DNA from: Nocardia suismassiliense
GTDB taxonomy: Bacteria > Actinomycetota > Actinomycetes > Mycobacteriales > Mycobacteriaceae
DNA: 64,000 bases
Direction: 5' to 3'
Assembly: GCF_900269665.1 (NCBI RefSeq)
Contig: NZ_LT985361.1
Span: 2,344,319-2,408,318 of the forward strand
In this document: piece after piece, positions 18,589-27,716 of the stretch
How positions within the stretch are numbered: position 1 is the stretch's first letter
Layout: every line of letters begins with the position of its first letter
Made by a program: the position numbers and the translations under genes
The notes under the pieces: generated by a model
Database searches by the model: none
What the model was told of the DNA's origin: nothing
Seen by the model: only the letters and a program-made list of their open reading frames with translations

Positions 18589-18789
18589 ATTCGCAATATA
18601 ACGGCGCACCGCCGTCTTCTCACGCGCGCCGCGACCCCCATCCCCGCCCCGATCCGGGCGCCCAATGCCGGACCGAACGACCAGTTCCAGCCAGGACCTT
18701 CGCGACCAGGGACGAACCGGCTAACGCGCGGATTCGCGTTCATAACAAACCGACACCAGGTGTGTGAGCGCCCACTTTGTGCGCACCCC

Positions 18790-19461
18790 TCACGGCAGCC
18801 GGTCGCGCAACCCTTCGAGCCAACTGTCGAAGTGAGGGCACTGGCTCCGTAGCTCCTCGATGCCGAGGTCCGCTATCGCCAGTGGGCCGTCGTTCGTTTT
18901 CGAGTACTGCGGGCAATAGTTGAGGATCCGCTTCGACGGTGCGGTGTCCGGACCGTCGTTGACGAATTCGGGACCGCCCGCCAGATGAACGTCCTCGAGC
19001 AATCGCTCGGTCAGTCCTGGGAGCAGGCAGCCGACCTGCTCTGCGGCGGCGAACACCCACGTCTCCAGTTCGTGCAGGATTAAATGAGGCACGAATCGGC
19101 GATCGGCGGCGGCTGCGGCGAGGGAGGTTTCGACGTGTGCCACCCGGTCATGGGGTGCGAGGCCGGGCGGAATGTCCGCCATACCGGGAGCGTCCGGTGG
19201 GAAGGCGTAGAAGTCGAACAGGGTCGTCAGGATCTCGATGCTCGAATCCCGCAGCAGCAGTTTGATCTCGCGGTCGACCTTGGACCAGCAGCTGACACCA
19301 CCGCGGTGATTGGGGCCGCCCGCAGGGCGTTTCGTGGTGACGATCGACTTGGTCACCGTCCAGCCGCTGTCAGCGAGATAAGGCGCGAGCACATTGTTGA
19401 CGACGATCTCCTCGCTCTGCCCTTCGACCAGGAAGTGCAGGCGGTGATAGCTGGTCGTCAT
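18790..19461 (-). CDS. DUF4276 / TOPRIM-like protein, putative defence effector
   Basis: The 223-aa protein starts HRLHFLVEGQSEEIVVNNVL, matching the TOPRIM first motif (hydrophobic strand, VEGxxE; Glu13, Glu17). Later LTTLFDFYAFP provides Asp83, and LILHELETWVFA provides Glu131 and Glu133. The order matches the DUF4276 family, which I recall as accompanying AAA/ABC ATPases. The ATG at 19461 overlaps the stop of the upstream ATPase gene by 4 nt, so the two are translated together. Predicted role: metal-dependent nuclease activated by the ATPase. Function is inferred. Confidence 0.7.
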   Translation of the reverse strand: MTTSYHRLHFLVEGQSEEIVVNNVLAPYLADSGWTVTKSIVTTKRPAGGPNHRGGVSCWSKVDREIKLLLRDSSIEILTTLFDFYAFPPDAPGMADIPPGLAPHDRVAHVETSLAAAAADRRFVPHLILHELETWVFAAAEQVGCLLPGLTERLLEDVHLAGGPEFVNDGPDTAPSKRILNYCPQYSKTNDGPLAIADLGIEELRSQCPHFDSWLEGLRDRLP

Positions 19462-20579
19462 GCCTGGTCGAAGTCCTCCCTGGCGGGCCGACCGCCGAGC
19501 AGGTTCTTCTCCCACAGCTCGCCCAAGGAATACTCCGCCAGCCACGCCTCCAGCTCAGCGGCGTCCGGACGCGAGAAGGTCGATCCGCCGGCTCTGCGCT
19601 CCACGACAATCAGGTCGTCGACCTCGAATTGGTTCATCAAGGTGACCGATTGGGTGGCGATCAGGACTTGGCTTCGAGACGCGGCCTGCCGCAGTAGGTT
19701 CGCGAGCTGCACGATGGCAAAGGGATGTAGTCCGAGTTCGGGCTCGTCCAAGACGACGAGCGCGGGTAACTCCGGCTGCAGCAGCAGCGTAGCCAGACAG
19801 ACGAACCGAAGCGTGCCATCCGACATCTGGTTGGCAGAGAAGACGGCGTCCGAGCCCTGCTGCTGCCATCGGAGCCGGATGCGATCGTTGTTCTCGGGTT
19901 GCAGCACGAAATCCCGGAAGAACGGCGCCACCAACTGGATCGCCCCGACAATGCGGCGATAGGCCGCCTGGTCGGCGGCGGCATCGCTGGTCTGCAGGCG
20001 ATACAGGTACGCGGCCAGGTTGCCTGCATCCGGACGCAGAGTCAGGTTGTCCGCAGTGGACACCGTCCGCTTGACCGGAGCATCAGCACTGGTGTCGTGG
20101 AAATGGAAGACCTTGCAGCCCTCGAGCAACGCGAACACATACTTGGCTATCCCACCCCGTGGGCCACCGGTTTCCGTGGCCAGTCGGGTCTCGCGATGAC
20201 CATGACCCAGCGACTTGCTGTACGGGCGATCGTATTTCGGCTCGTGGTAGTAGACGACCTCGGTTTCGAAGATCAGTTCGTCGTTCGCTGCGGGGACGAG
20301 GACGGCCTCGTAGGAGTTGGGATCGGCGTCGAGCTCCAAACGAATCCGGGAGGTGCCGTCGCCGTCGGTGAGCAGCGCCGAAGCGCCGCCGTTGAGTCCA
20401 ACGAACAGGCCGAGTTCACCGTCGACAATTCGTCCGAGCAGGGCGAGCGCTTGGACGAAGTTGCTCTTCCCCGCACCGTTCGCGCCGACCAGAATGTTCA
20501 GTTGCCGAAGCTCGACCGTCGCCGATCTGATCGAGGTGAATCCCTCGATCTGGATTGATTTCAGCGGTTGGCCTGGCAT
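19458..20579 (-). CDS. AAA/ABC-type ATPase, partner of DUF4276 protein
   Basis: A 373-aa ATPase of the RecF/OLD-like (AAA_21) class. Walker A is GANGAGKS (32-39), the ABC-like signature region is QMSDGTLRF (about 251-259), Walker B is [14 protein letters not shown] (about 273-286) and the switch region is [13 protein letters not shown]. The middle of the protein, about 100-240, is the variable insertion typical of this group. It is the first gene of a two-gene operon inserted between the Rv2405-like gene and lepA. Its likely role is sensing phage or DNA-damage signals. Confidence 0.75.
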   Translation of the reverse strand: MPGQPLKSIQIEGFTSIRSATVELRQLNILVGANGAGKSNFVQALALLGRIVDGELGLFVGLNGGASALLTDGDGTSRIRLELDADPNSYEAVLVPAANDELIFETEVVYYHEPKYDRPYSKSLGHGHRETRLATETGGPRGGIAKYVFALLEGCKVFHFHDTSADAPVKRTVSTADNLTLRPDAGNLAAYLYRLQTSDAAADQAAYRRIVGAIQLVAPFFRDFVLQPENNDRIRLRWQQQGSDAVFSANQMSDGTLRFVCLATLLLQPELPALVVLDEPELGLHPFAIVQLANLLRQAASRSQVLIATQSVTLMNQFEVDDLIVVERRAGGSTFSRPDAAELEAWLAEYSLGELWEKNLLGGRPAREDFDQA

Positions 20580-20585
20580 GGCCTA

Positions 20586-20591
20586 ACTCTA
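20586..20591 (-). promoter_or_regulatory. -10 hexamer of a leaderless promoter for the ATPase gene
   Basis: On the minus strand TAGAGT is followed by 6 nt (TAGGCC) and then the ATG at 20579. That spacing puts the transcription start on or next to the A of ATG, the usual layout of leaderless actinobacterial transcripts. No Shine-Dalgarno sequence precedes this ATG. Confidence 0.5.
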
Positions 20592-20758
20592 CGATGAGCC
20601 ACCGACGTTCCCGGGATTGCTCACCCACCGGCTGCTCCCGACCGGGAAACAGCGGGCTCTTGCAGCCGGGATCTCGAGGTTCGCCACACCGATGGCGGGA
20701 GCTTCGTACTGCTCATGGGACGATAGAGGACAGTTTGCCGATACCCATGAGGAGTGGA

Positions 20759-22606
20759 GTGCCCGCCAGCTTCGCCGACACGACGTTCACCGATCCGTCT
20801 CGGATCCGGAACTTTTGCATCATCGCGCACATCGATCACGGGAAGTCGACGCTGGCCGATCGGATGCTGCAACTGACCGGTGTGGTCGAGGAGCGGCAGA
20901 TGCGCGCCCAATATCTGGACCGGATGGATATCGAGCGTGAGCGCGGCATCACCATCAAGGCGCAGAACGTGCGGCTGCCGTGGCAGGTGGACGGCACGGA
21001 TTACGTGCTGCACCTGATCGATACGCCGGGCCACGTCGACTTCACCTACGAGGTGTCGCGCGCACTGGAGGCCTGCGAGGGCGCGGTGCTGCTGGTCGAC
21101 GCGGCGCAGGGGATCGAGGCGCAGACGCTGGCGAACCTGTACCTGGCGCTGGACAAGGATCTGACGATCATCCCGGTGCTCAACAAGATCGACCTGCCCG
21201 CCGCCGACCCCGACCGCTATGCGGCCGAGATCGCGCACATCATCGGTTGCGACCCCGATGACGTGCTGCGGGTCTCGGGCAAGACCGGTGTCGGCGTGAC
21301 CGAACTGCTCGACGAGGTCATCAAAACGGTGCCCGCCCCGGTCGGCGACCCGGACGCGCCCGCCCGCGCGATGATCTTCGACTCGGTCTACGACACCTAC
21401 CGCGGTGTCGTCACCTATGTGCGCGTGGTGGACGGCAAGCTCACCCCGCGCGAGAAGATCAAGATGATGTCCACCGGCGCCACGCACGAGATGCTGGAGA
21501 TCGGCATCGTGTCGCCGGAGCCCAAGCCGACCCAGGGTCTCGGTGTCGGCGAGGTGGGTTACCTGATCACCGGCGTGAAGGATGTGCGCCAGTCGAAGGT
21601 CGGCGACACGGTGACCGCCATGCGCAACGGTGCGACCGAGCCGCTCACCGGTTACCGCGAGCCGCGCCCGATGGTGTACTCCGGTCTCTACCCGGTCGAC
21701 GGCTCCGACTACCCGGACCTGCGCGACGCACTGGAGAAGCTCCAGCTCAACGACGCCGCTCTGACCTACGAGCCGGAAACCTCGGTGGCACTGGGCTTCG
21801 GCTTCCGCTGCGGGTTCCTCGGCCTGCTGCACATGGAGATCACCCGCGAGCGGCTGCAACGCGAGTTCGACCTCGACCTGATCTCCACCGCGCCCAACGT
21901 GGTCTACACCGTAGAGATGGAGGACGGCACCAAGCATGTCGTCACCAATCCGTCGTACTGGCCGGAGGGCAAGGTCCGCCACGTCTTCGAGCCGGTGGTG
22001 AAGTGCACCGTCATCTCGCCGAGTGAGTTCATCGGCTCGATCATGGAGCTGTGCCAGGCGCGCCGCGGCGAGCTCGGCGGCATGGACTACCTGTCCGAGA
22101 CCCGCGTCGAGCTGCGCTACACCATGCCGATGGCGGAGATCATCTTCGACTTCTTCGACTCGTTGAAGTCGCGCACCCGCGGCTACGCCAGCCTCGACTA
22201 CGAAGAGTCGGGCGTGCAGGACGCGGCGCTGGTGAAGGTCGACATCCTGCTGCAGGGTGAGGCGGTGGACGCGTTCAGCGCGATCGTGCACAAGGACGCC
22301 GCGCAGGCCTACGGCAACAAGATGACCAGCAAGCTGCGCGAACTCATCCCGCGCCAGCAGTTCGAGGTGCCCATCCAGGCCGCCATCGGCTCGCGCATCA
22401 TCGCCCGCGAAAACATCCGCGCCATCCGCAAAGACGTGCTCGCCAAGTGCTACGGCGGCGACATCAGCCGTAAGCGCAAACTGCTGGAGAAGCAGAAGGA
22501 AGGCAAGAAGCGGATGAAGACGATCGGCCGCGTCGACGTCCCGCAGGAAGCCTTCGTGGCCGCGCTCTCTTCGGACGCCGCGTCGGATAAGCCGAAGGGG
22601 AAGTAG
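20759..22606 (+). CDS. lepA: Elongation factor 4 (LepA)
   Basis: A ribosome-bound translational GTPase, 615 aa. G1 is AHIDHGKST, switch [10 protein letters not shown], and NKID is the G4 motif; the C-terminal domain has the LepA-specific [23 protein letters not shown] 20759 is preferred because GAGGAG lies 5 nt upstream and the first residues align with the mycobacterial protein; an ATG at 20747 would add four residues. Divergent from the ATPase operon. Equivalent to Rv2404c. Confidence 0.93.
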   Translation: MPASFADTTFTDPSRIRNFCIIAHIDHGKSTLADRMLQLTGVVEERQMRAQYLDRMDIERERGITIKAQNVRLPWQVDGTDYVLHLIDTPGHVDFTYEVSRALEACEGAVLLVDAAQGIEAQTLANLYLALDKDLTIIPVLNKIDLPAADPDRYAAEIAHIIGCDPDDVLRVSGKTGVGVTELLDEVIKTVPAPVGDPDAPARAMIFDSVYDTYRGVVTYVRVVDGKLTPREKIKMMSTGATHEMLEIGIVSPEPKPTQGLGVGEVGYLITGVKDVRQSKVGDTVTAMRNGATEPLTGYREPRPMVYSGLYPVDGSDYPDLRDALEKLQLNDAALTYEPETSVALGFGFRCGFLGLLHMEITRERLQREFDLDLISTAPNVVYTVEMEDGTKHVVTNPSYWPEGKVRHVFEPVVKCTVISPSEFIGSIMELCQARRGELGGMDYLSETRVELRYTMPMAEIIFDFFDSLKSRTRGYASLDYEESGVQDAALVKVDILLQGEAVDAFSAIVHKDAAQAYGNKMTSKLRELIPRQQFEVPIQAAIGSRIIARENIRAIRKDVLAKCYGGDISRKRKLLEKQKEGKKRMKTIGRVDVPQEAFVAALSSDAASDKPKGK

Positions 22607-22640
22607 GGCCCGCCCCGCTCCGGGACCGGATCGACCGAAC

Positions 22641-24032
22641 TCAGCCTGCGGGCTGCACGGCGATCCGGACCTGGAGGCGTACGCCACCTGCCGGGCTCTT
22701 GGCGAGTTTGGCTGTGCCGGAGTGCAATTCGGCTTGTTGCTGCACCAGCGCGAGACCCAGTCCCGAGCCCGGGGAGCCCGGTCCTTTGACGAACCGGTCG
22801 AAGGCCTTGGGGCACAAGGTGTCCGGGATGCCGGTTCCGTCGTCGTCGATGAGGATCTCCACCGTGTCGTCGGGGGCGGGGCGGACGGTGATGGTGACGG
22901 TGTCGGCGTGACCGTGCTGGACGGCGTTGGCTACGGCGTTGGTGACGATCAACATGAGGCCGCCGGGGAGGCCAGTCACCGTGACGGGCTCGCATTCGAT
23001 TAGTTCGATGCGGACGCCGGGGTGTCGGCGTTGCGCGTCTTGTGCTGCGCGGTCCAGGGTTTCGCACAGGTCGAAGGGTTCGAAGATGTCGGGCTCGGTG
23101 AGTTCGCCGACGGCGAGCCGTTCCAGATCGGTGAGGGTGTTCTCGATCTGTTGTTCGGCGAAGAGCACCTCGTTGAGGATGGTGCCGCGCTGGTCGGCGG
23201 GAATCTCCTTGGTGGCCAGCACTTGTAGGTCGGTGCGCAGGGCGGTGAGTGGCGTGCGTAGTTCGTGGGCGCAGACGGCGGCGAAATCGCGGGCGCTGGT
23301 GAGGGCGTGGTTGGTGGCGCGGTGCGCGGCCTCCAGCCGGGCGAGCATGCGCGTGATGGCGTCGGAGAGCTCCTCGGTCTCCTTGGCGCCGCGGCCGGAC
23401 AGCGGCGGGAGCTCCTCGAGGGTGTCGATGCCGTGCGTCGCGGTGGCCAGCGTGCGCAGCGGTCGCGCGGCGTAACCGGCCAGCAACCAGCCGAGCAGGG
23501 CGGCGACGACGGCACCGGCGACCCCGATGCCGAGGCCGATGAGCTGACTGCGGTGGATGGCCGAGGCGACCACGTCGCGGTTCGGATCGAGCGACACCAG
23601 GACCCCGGGCAGGCCGTCGACCCGGGTCACCGCCGCGTCGCTGGGCACGCCGGGCACCGAGTATTCGGGGACATCGGCAACCGAAGGCGAGCGGGCGTCC
23701 ACTGAGGGCTGCGTTTCCGAGTACGGCGACGCGACAGATGGTGGGGGCGAAGGGGTTTCCGCATAGGGCGGTGGGCCCGGCGGCGCATCCACCTGCGGCG
23801 GTGCCCCAGGTGCCTGCACCCCCGGGTACGGCGGCGGAAGTGGCTCCGCCGGAGCACCTTTGAACGGCGGCGCAACCCTTACCGCCATCGACGAAACGGT
23901 CTCGTCCAACTGCCGCTCGCCGGTCGCGTTGAGCAACGCGGCGAACGTGATGGTCAGGGTGAGCGCGACGAGCGCGGCGACGACCCCGGATACCAGCGCC
24001 ACCCGGGTACGCAGCGACGGTGAACGTTTCAC
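22641..24032 (-). CDS. prrB: Sensor histidine kinase, PrrB-like
   Basis: A 463-aa membrane kinase: TM1 about 11-32, an extracellular loop (33-163) and TM2 about 164-186, followed by a HAMP-like linker, the dimerisation helix with AHELRTPL (phospho-His256) and a HATPase domain ([33 protein letters not shown]). The kinase core closely resembles mycobacterial PrrB. The extracellular loop is unusual, with a Pro-rich run at about 54-110. GTG 24032 overlaps the regulator stop by 4 nt. The input signal is unknown. Confidence 0.88.
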   Translation of the reverse strand: MKRSPSLRTRVALVSGVVAALVALTLTITFAALLNATGERQLDETVSSMAVRVAPPFKGAPAEPLPPPYPGVQAPGAPPQVDAPPGPPPYAETPSPPPSVASPYSETQPSVDARSPSVADVPEYSVPGVPSDAAVTRVDGLPGVLVSLDPNRDVVASAIHRSQLIGLGIGVAGAVVAALLGWLLAGYAARPLRTLATATHGIDTLEELPPLSGRGAKETEELSDAITRMLARLEAAHRATNHALTSARDFAAVCAHELRTPLTALRTDLQVLATKEIPADQRGTILNEVLFAEQQIENTLTDLERLAVGELTEPDIFEPFDLCETLDRAAQDAQRRHPGVRIELIECEPVTVTGLPGGLMLIVTNAVANAVQHGHADTVTITVRPAPDDTVEILIDDDGTGIPDTLCPKAFDRFVKGPGSPGSGLGLALVQQQAELHSGTAKLAKSPAGGVRLQVRIAVQPAG

Positions 24033-24721
24033 GGCTGCTCCCGTAGGACGAAGCCGACTCCGCGCACGGTGTGCACCACCCGTGGCGCGCCCGGCGCCTC
24101 GAGCTTGCGCCGCAGATACGAGACGAAGACATCGACCACATTGGTGTCGGTGGCGAAGTCGTAACCCCATACGGCGGAAAGGATCTGCTCGCGACCGAGC
24201 ACGATGCCCGGATGTTCGGCAAGCAAGGCGAGTACCTCGAACTCTCGTTTGGTCAGGTCGACCGGGGTGCCCGCGGCCAGCACCCGGTGCCCGGCCAGGT
24301 CGATCTGCACCTGACCGATCCGCACCTGGGTGCCGGGACGTTCGGCGGGGGTCACCCGGCGGCGCAGCAAAGCTCGCAGCCGGGCGACCAGCTCGCCGAG
24401 GTCGAAGGGTTTGGTGAGGTAGTCGTCGGCGCCGCGTTCGAGGCAGGCGATGCGGTCGGTCACCGCGCTGCGCGCGCTGAGCACGCAGATCGGAATGTCG
24501 TTGCCCATCGCGCGCAACGCGGTGACCACGCCTTCACCGTCCAGGGTCGGCATGTTCACGTCCAGCACCATGGCGTCGGGTGCCGCGGTACGCACCATCG
24601 ACAGCGCCTCGGCGCCGTCGCTCGCGGTCACCACCTCGAAATCGGAGAGTTCCAACCCGCGTCGTAGCGAGGCGAGCACGCGAACCTCGTCGTCCACGAC
24701 CAAGATCCGGTGTCCGGTCAT
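24029..24721 (-). CDS. prrA: OmpR-family response regulator, PrrA-like
   Basis: The 230-aa protein has a receiver domain with acidic pocket DDE (10-12), phospho-acceptor Asp54 (MVLDVNMP) and Lys in TKPF, then a winged-helix domain ([49 protein letters not shown]). It closely follows mycobacterial PrrA, the regulator of hypoxia and macrophage adaptation, including the [18 protein letters not shown] block. It is co-transcribed with the kinase gene. The identity of the regulon here is inferred only. Confidence 0.9.
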   Translation of the reverse strand: MTGHRILVVDDEVRVLASLRRGLELSDFEVVTASDGAEALSMVRTAAPDAMVLDVNMPTLDGEGVVTALRAMGNDIPICVLSARSAVTDRIACLERGADDYLTKPFDLGELVARLRALLRRRVTPAERPGTQVRIGQVQIDLAGHRVLAAGTPVDLTKREFEVLALLAEHPGIVLGREQILSAVWGYDFATDTNVVDVFVSYLRRKLEAPGAPRVVHTVRGVGFVLREQP

Positions 24722-24740
24722 GGATCAACATTAGTCCCGG

Positions 24741-25136
24741 TCAGCGCACGCTCGCGACGACGCACCCCGGCTCGCCCGGGGCGCCGGGCACGATCTCGGC
24801 CGGGGTGCCGGGCACGTCGTCGGCCGGGATCGCGGGCATGGGCGCGATCGGGACCGCGGGGACGGCGCCGGGCGGCAGTTCGCGTTCGATGGTGACCCAC
24901 GGGCCGTCCGGTCCTTCGCCGCGGGTGATCACCACCGGCTCGCTCGGATCGATCGGGGTGCAGATGACGGGTTCGCCAGGTGCGACCGGATCGACCTGGA
25001 CGAGGCCGGGAGCCGGGGGCGGGGGCGGCGGTCCCGGCTGCGCCGATGCGGCGCCCGCCATGCCCGCGACCACGGCGGCGGTGAGCGTGGTCCCGCTGAG
25101 CACTGCCGCGATGCGGCGTCCGGTGAATGCGGTCAT
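24741..25136 (-). CDS. Secreted Pro/Gly-rich small protein
   Basis: The 131-aa product has a Sec signal peptide (about 1-32, AAVVAGMAGAASA before QPG). The mature part starts with a run of prolines and contains PVICTPIDPSEPVVI and GPWVTIERELPPG, then Pro/Ala-rich sequence ending CVVASVR. Two Cys residues could form a disulfide. It lies 19 nt upstream of the prrA-like gene on the same strand, so it may be in the same operon and link to the kinase's Pro-rich sensor loop. No family recognised. Confidence 0.7.
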   Translation of the reverse strand: MTAFTGRRIAAVLSGTTLTAAVVAGMAGAASAQPGPPPPPPAPGLVQVDPVAPGEPVICTPIDPSEPVVITRGEGPDGPWVTIERELPPGAVPAVPIAPMPAIPADDVPGTPAEIVPGAPGEPGCVVASVR

Positions 25137-25518
25137 GAGGGTGACTCCTTCGGATCGATGCTGCCGGCCCGGCTGGTCCGACGAAATCGACGGTAGGGAA
25201 AGGATCTTCACCACTTGTTGAGCATTCGTTAGAGAACTCTTAGGTTCCCGTCGTCGCGTGCGTGGCTCGGTACGGGTGCGGCAGAATTCGACCTGGTCAA
25301 AAGCCGAATCGGCGACCTCGAACGGTTTGTTAACCCACCAGAAATGGGGCTTCCGTTCTGGTTTTCGGGATGGCAGGGTTGTGTTGCTCGCCACCAGTGG
25401 AGTCTCTACAGTCCTGGAGAATGTGACAGTCGGGTTTTCCCGAAATAGTGTTAGGTGATCTTCACTCGGCCTGGCCGGCATGTGAGGATGGCTGCTGGAA
25501 ACCCGAGATGGAGCTTCT
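25137..25518. other. Divergent regulatory region upstream of the LPG-rich protein
   Basis: No gene is supported. It holds an inverted repeat, ACCAGAA (25337-25343) and TTCTGGT (25356-25362), with a 12-nt spacer, and a smaller one, TCGGG-TTTT-CCCGA, around 25430-25442. Base composition is lower in GC than nearby genes. A promoter within it is listed separately. Confidence 0.5.
25384..25412 (+). promoter_or_regulatory. Candidate promoter of the LPG-rich protein gene
   Basis: TTGCTC (25384-25389) and TACAGT (25407-25412) are separated by exactly 17 nt, a good sigma-A-type pair. The transcript would carry about 100 nt before ATG 25519 and could also include the dynamin-like gene. The ACCAGAA/TTCTGGT inverted repeat lies just upstream. 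Confidence 0.5.
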
Positions 25519-27642
25519 ATGACGCGTGACCTGCCCTTCGATGACGACGCCACCGAGGCAGCCGAGCGCGCGGGTGACACCGCATACCGAGTGGCCACGG
25601 GTGTCGCGCGGGTAGCACGGGCGGGCGCGTATGTCACCGGCGGCGCACTGGTGGCCGCGAACGGTGGCGGTGTCCCGGCGCACCCCAGTTCCTCGCACGC
25701 GGACAGCAGGAACGCGGGCTGGGCGCACAACAGCGACCCCGACGCCGACCTGCCTTCCCCGACGATCACCTTTCCGGACCCGGTCGTCGAACCGGCTCCG
25801 CTGAACTCGCCTTACGCGGCCAACTCGCCCGTCGCCCACGGCAATTCCGGCTTCGGCCTGCCCGGCACCCACCCCGGCGGCGCGAACCTGCCGACGTTCG
25901 GCGACGAGTACAACGGCACCGACGCGGGATTCCAGCTGCCCGGCACCGAGTCCACCCAGCAGGGCATGGGCCTGCCGAGCCTGCCCGGCGGCGCGTCGAA
26001 CCAGCACGGCATGGAACTCCCGGGTACGCCCGGTGCCGCGGACCAGCACGGCGTCGGCCTGCCGGGAACGTCCGCCGGTAACGGCCTCGGCCTGCCCGGT
26101 ACGCCCGGCGGCATCGGCCTGCCCGGTGCGGACGCGGGCCCGGCCCATCGCCCCGGCGCTGAAGTCGAGGCGCCCGGTGGCAATGGCTTCGGTCTGCCCG
26201 GCCACGGACTCGGTCAGGCCGGGCACGGTTTCGGCCTGCCGGGTGCGAACGGTTTCGTCGCGCCGGGTTCCGGCGTCTTCGACCTGCCCGGATCGCAGGC
26301 GACCCCGGCAGCGAACGGTCCCTTCGACGGCGTCGGCGACGCGGGCGGCGATCCCCTCGGGATCTTCGTCGGCACGCAGTGGTCGGTGGATTTCGCCATC
26401 GGCCCGCAGGGCGTCTATTTCAACTCCGAGATGAAGGTCGACCTGGGCGCCGGTCACGTGGGTGACCAGCTCGACCAGTTCACCGACTGGCTCGGCAGCG
26501 GCCTGCACGTACCCGACGGCAACGACCGCGCGGTCACCGACCCGACCGTGGTCGGACATGGCAACCCCGGTGTTGTCGGCGGTCTCACCACGCCGGGCTC
26601 GTCGTCGACCCAGTCCACACACTCCACGCATTCGGCGGCCCCCACCCCCGCGACGCAACCGGTAGTGCAGGCGCTTCCGGCGCCCGCACCGATGGCCACG
26701 GTCGCGCCGGTGGCCACCGCCGCCGCGGCGCCCGCCGTGGTCGCACCCGTGGTGAGTGCCGCGCCGCAGCCGGTGGCGGCCACTCCGTTGCAGACCACCA
26801 TCCAGCCGGACGCCGCGACCACGCCGATCGCGAATGTGTTTGCGGCACCGGAGGGTCCGTCGGTGCTCACCGTGCCCGCCGCCGCCACGCCCGCACTGTT
26901 CGATCAGGCTCGGCCGACACCCGTGGTGAAGCCGAACCCGATCCCCGATACCAAGCCCTCGGACGTGTCGGTCACCACGCCGAACATGCCGACCACCATC
27001 ACCAAGACCGTCCCGGTCCCGACGGTGCCGTCGGATATCACCACGCCGAGCATCCCGAAGACGCCGGACCTCACCACGAAGGTGCCCGGCGCAGGCCACC
27101 CGTCGACTGGGCACGGCGGCATCTCCACCGGGCCGGACGTGCCGACGACCAAGACGCCGCCGGCCACCGGCACGCAGCCGACGCAGTCGCCGACCACCCC
27201 GGACGACGACGTGACCACCCCCAGCACGGGCACGGGCCCTGGCGGCGCGACCGGCGGGGTCACCACCCAGCCGACCGTGCCCACCCGCGAGGTGCCGACG
27301 GTCACCCAGCCGGACCCGACCGTGCCGACCCGCGACGTACCGACGGCGGTCCCGACGCACAATGCACCCGTGCCGACCCACGACCTGCCGCCTACCTTCA
27401 CCGCGCCGACCCAGGCGCCGGTACCGACCTACAAGCCGCCGATCGTCGATCCCAAGCCGCATGCCATCGCGGACAACACTCATATGGTCGGCGCGAACAC
27501 GGCGCCGATCCAGGACTACCCCACCTACACCGACCACTCGATCCTCGCGAGCGGTGGCCTGTCCGGCGGTCTGCTGCCGGAATCTACGATGGCCGAGACC
27601 CACCACATGGGCCCGGGCGGCTTGGACTCAGCGTTGATCTAG
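25519..27642 (+). CDS. Large LPG-repeat, Pro/Thr-rich protein, IniB-like by position
   Basis: The 707-aa protein has no clear signal peptide. Residues 1-50 are an Ala-rich helical region (YRVATGVARVARAGAYVTGG). Roughly 110-260 hold about a dozen LPG/LPGT motifs spaced 8-20 residues apart. A folded-looking block follows at about 275-335 (WSVDFAIGPQGVYFNSEMKV), then Ala/Pro- and PT-rich sequence with repeated VPT(R/H)(E/D) units. GAGCTTCT precedes the ATG. It lies upstream of a dynamin-like gene, as iniB does upstream of iniA. Sequence kinship to IniB is not established. Confidence 0.6.
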   Translation: MTRDLPFDDDATEAAERAGDTAYRVATGVARVARAGAYVTGGALVAANGGGVPAHPSSSHADSRNAGWAHNSDPDADLPSPTITFPDPVVEPAPLNSPYAANSPVAHGNSGFGLPGTHPGGANLPTFGDEYNGTDAGFQLPGTESTQQGMGLPSLPGGASNQHGMELPGTPGAADQHGVGLPGTSAGNGLGLPGTPGGIGLPGADAGPAHRPGAEVEAPGGNGFGLPGHGLGQAGHGFGLPGANGFVAPGSGVFDLPGSQATPAANGPFDGVGDAGGDPLGIFVGTQWSVDFAIGPQGVYFNSEMKVDLGAGHVGDQLDQFTDWLGSGLHVPDGNDRAVTDPTVVGHGNPGVVGGLTTPGSSSTQSTHSTHSAAPTPATQPVVQALPAPAPMATVAPVATAAAAPAVVAPVVSAAPQPVAATPLQTTIQPDAATTPIANVFAAPEGPSVLTVPAAATPALFDQARPTPVVKPNPIPDTKPSDVSVTTPNMPTTITKTVPVPTVPSDITTPSIPKTPDLTTKVPGAGHPSTGHGGISTGPDVPTTKTPPATGTQPTQSPTTPDDDVTTPSTGTGPGGATGGVTTQPTVPTREVPTVTQPDPTVPTRDVPTAVPTHNAPVPTHDLPPTFTAPTQAPVPTYKPPIVDPKPHAIADNTHMVGANTAPIQDYPTYTDHSILASGGLSGGLLPESTMAETHHMGPGGLDSALI

Positions 27643-27680
27643 CGCGGGACCTTGGTGAGCAAGGGGTGAAGGGGGCGTCC

Positions 27681-27707
27681 ATGTCGATCGAGAGCACAAC
27701 TATGTAA
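27681..27707 (+). CDS. Eight-codon mini-ORF before the dynamin-like gene
   Basis: ATG TCG ATC GAG AGC ACA ACT ATG TAA encodes MSIESTTM and stops 9 nt before the TTG start of the next gene. AAGGGG and GGGGGCG lie upstream. The ribosome-binding site AAGGAGG of the dynamin-like gene begins immediately at its stop. It could be a coupling or leader element, or a chance frame. Confidence 0.3.
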   Translation: MSIESTTM

Positions 27708-27716
27708 GGAGGCAGG

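Noticed and set aside
20621..22687. 688-codon open frame on the minus strand opposite lepA
   Set aside because: It is the antisense of a highly conserved gene; the sequence is rich in Arg/Gly/His/Val runs and has no recognisable domain. Long antisense frames are expected at this GC content.
25462..27606. 714-codon minus-strand frame opposite the LPG-rich protein
   Set aside because: It reads almost wholly as Arg/Gly/His repeats that mirror the LPG/PT coding repeat. The plus-strand frame has natural blocks and a ribosome-binding site.
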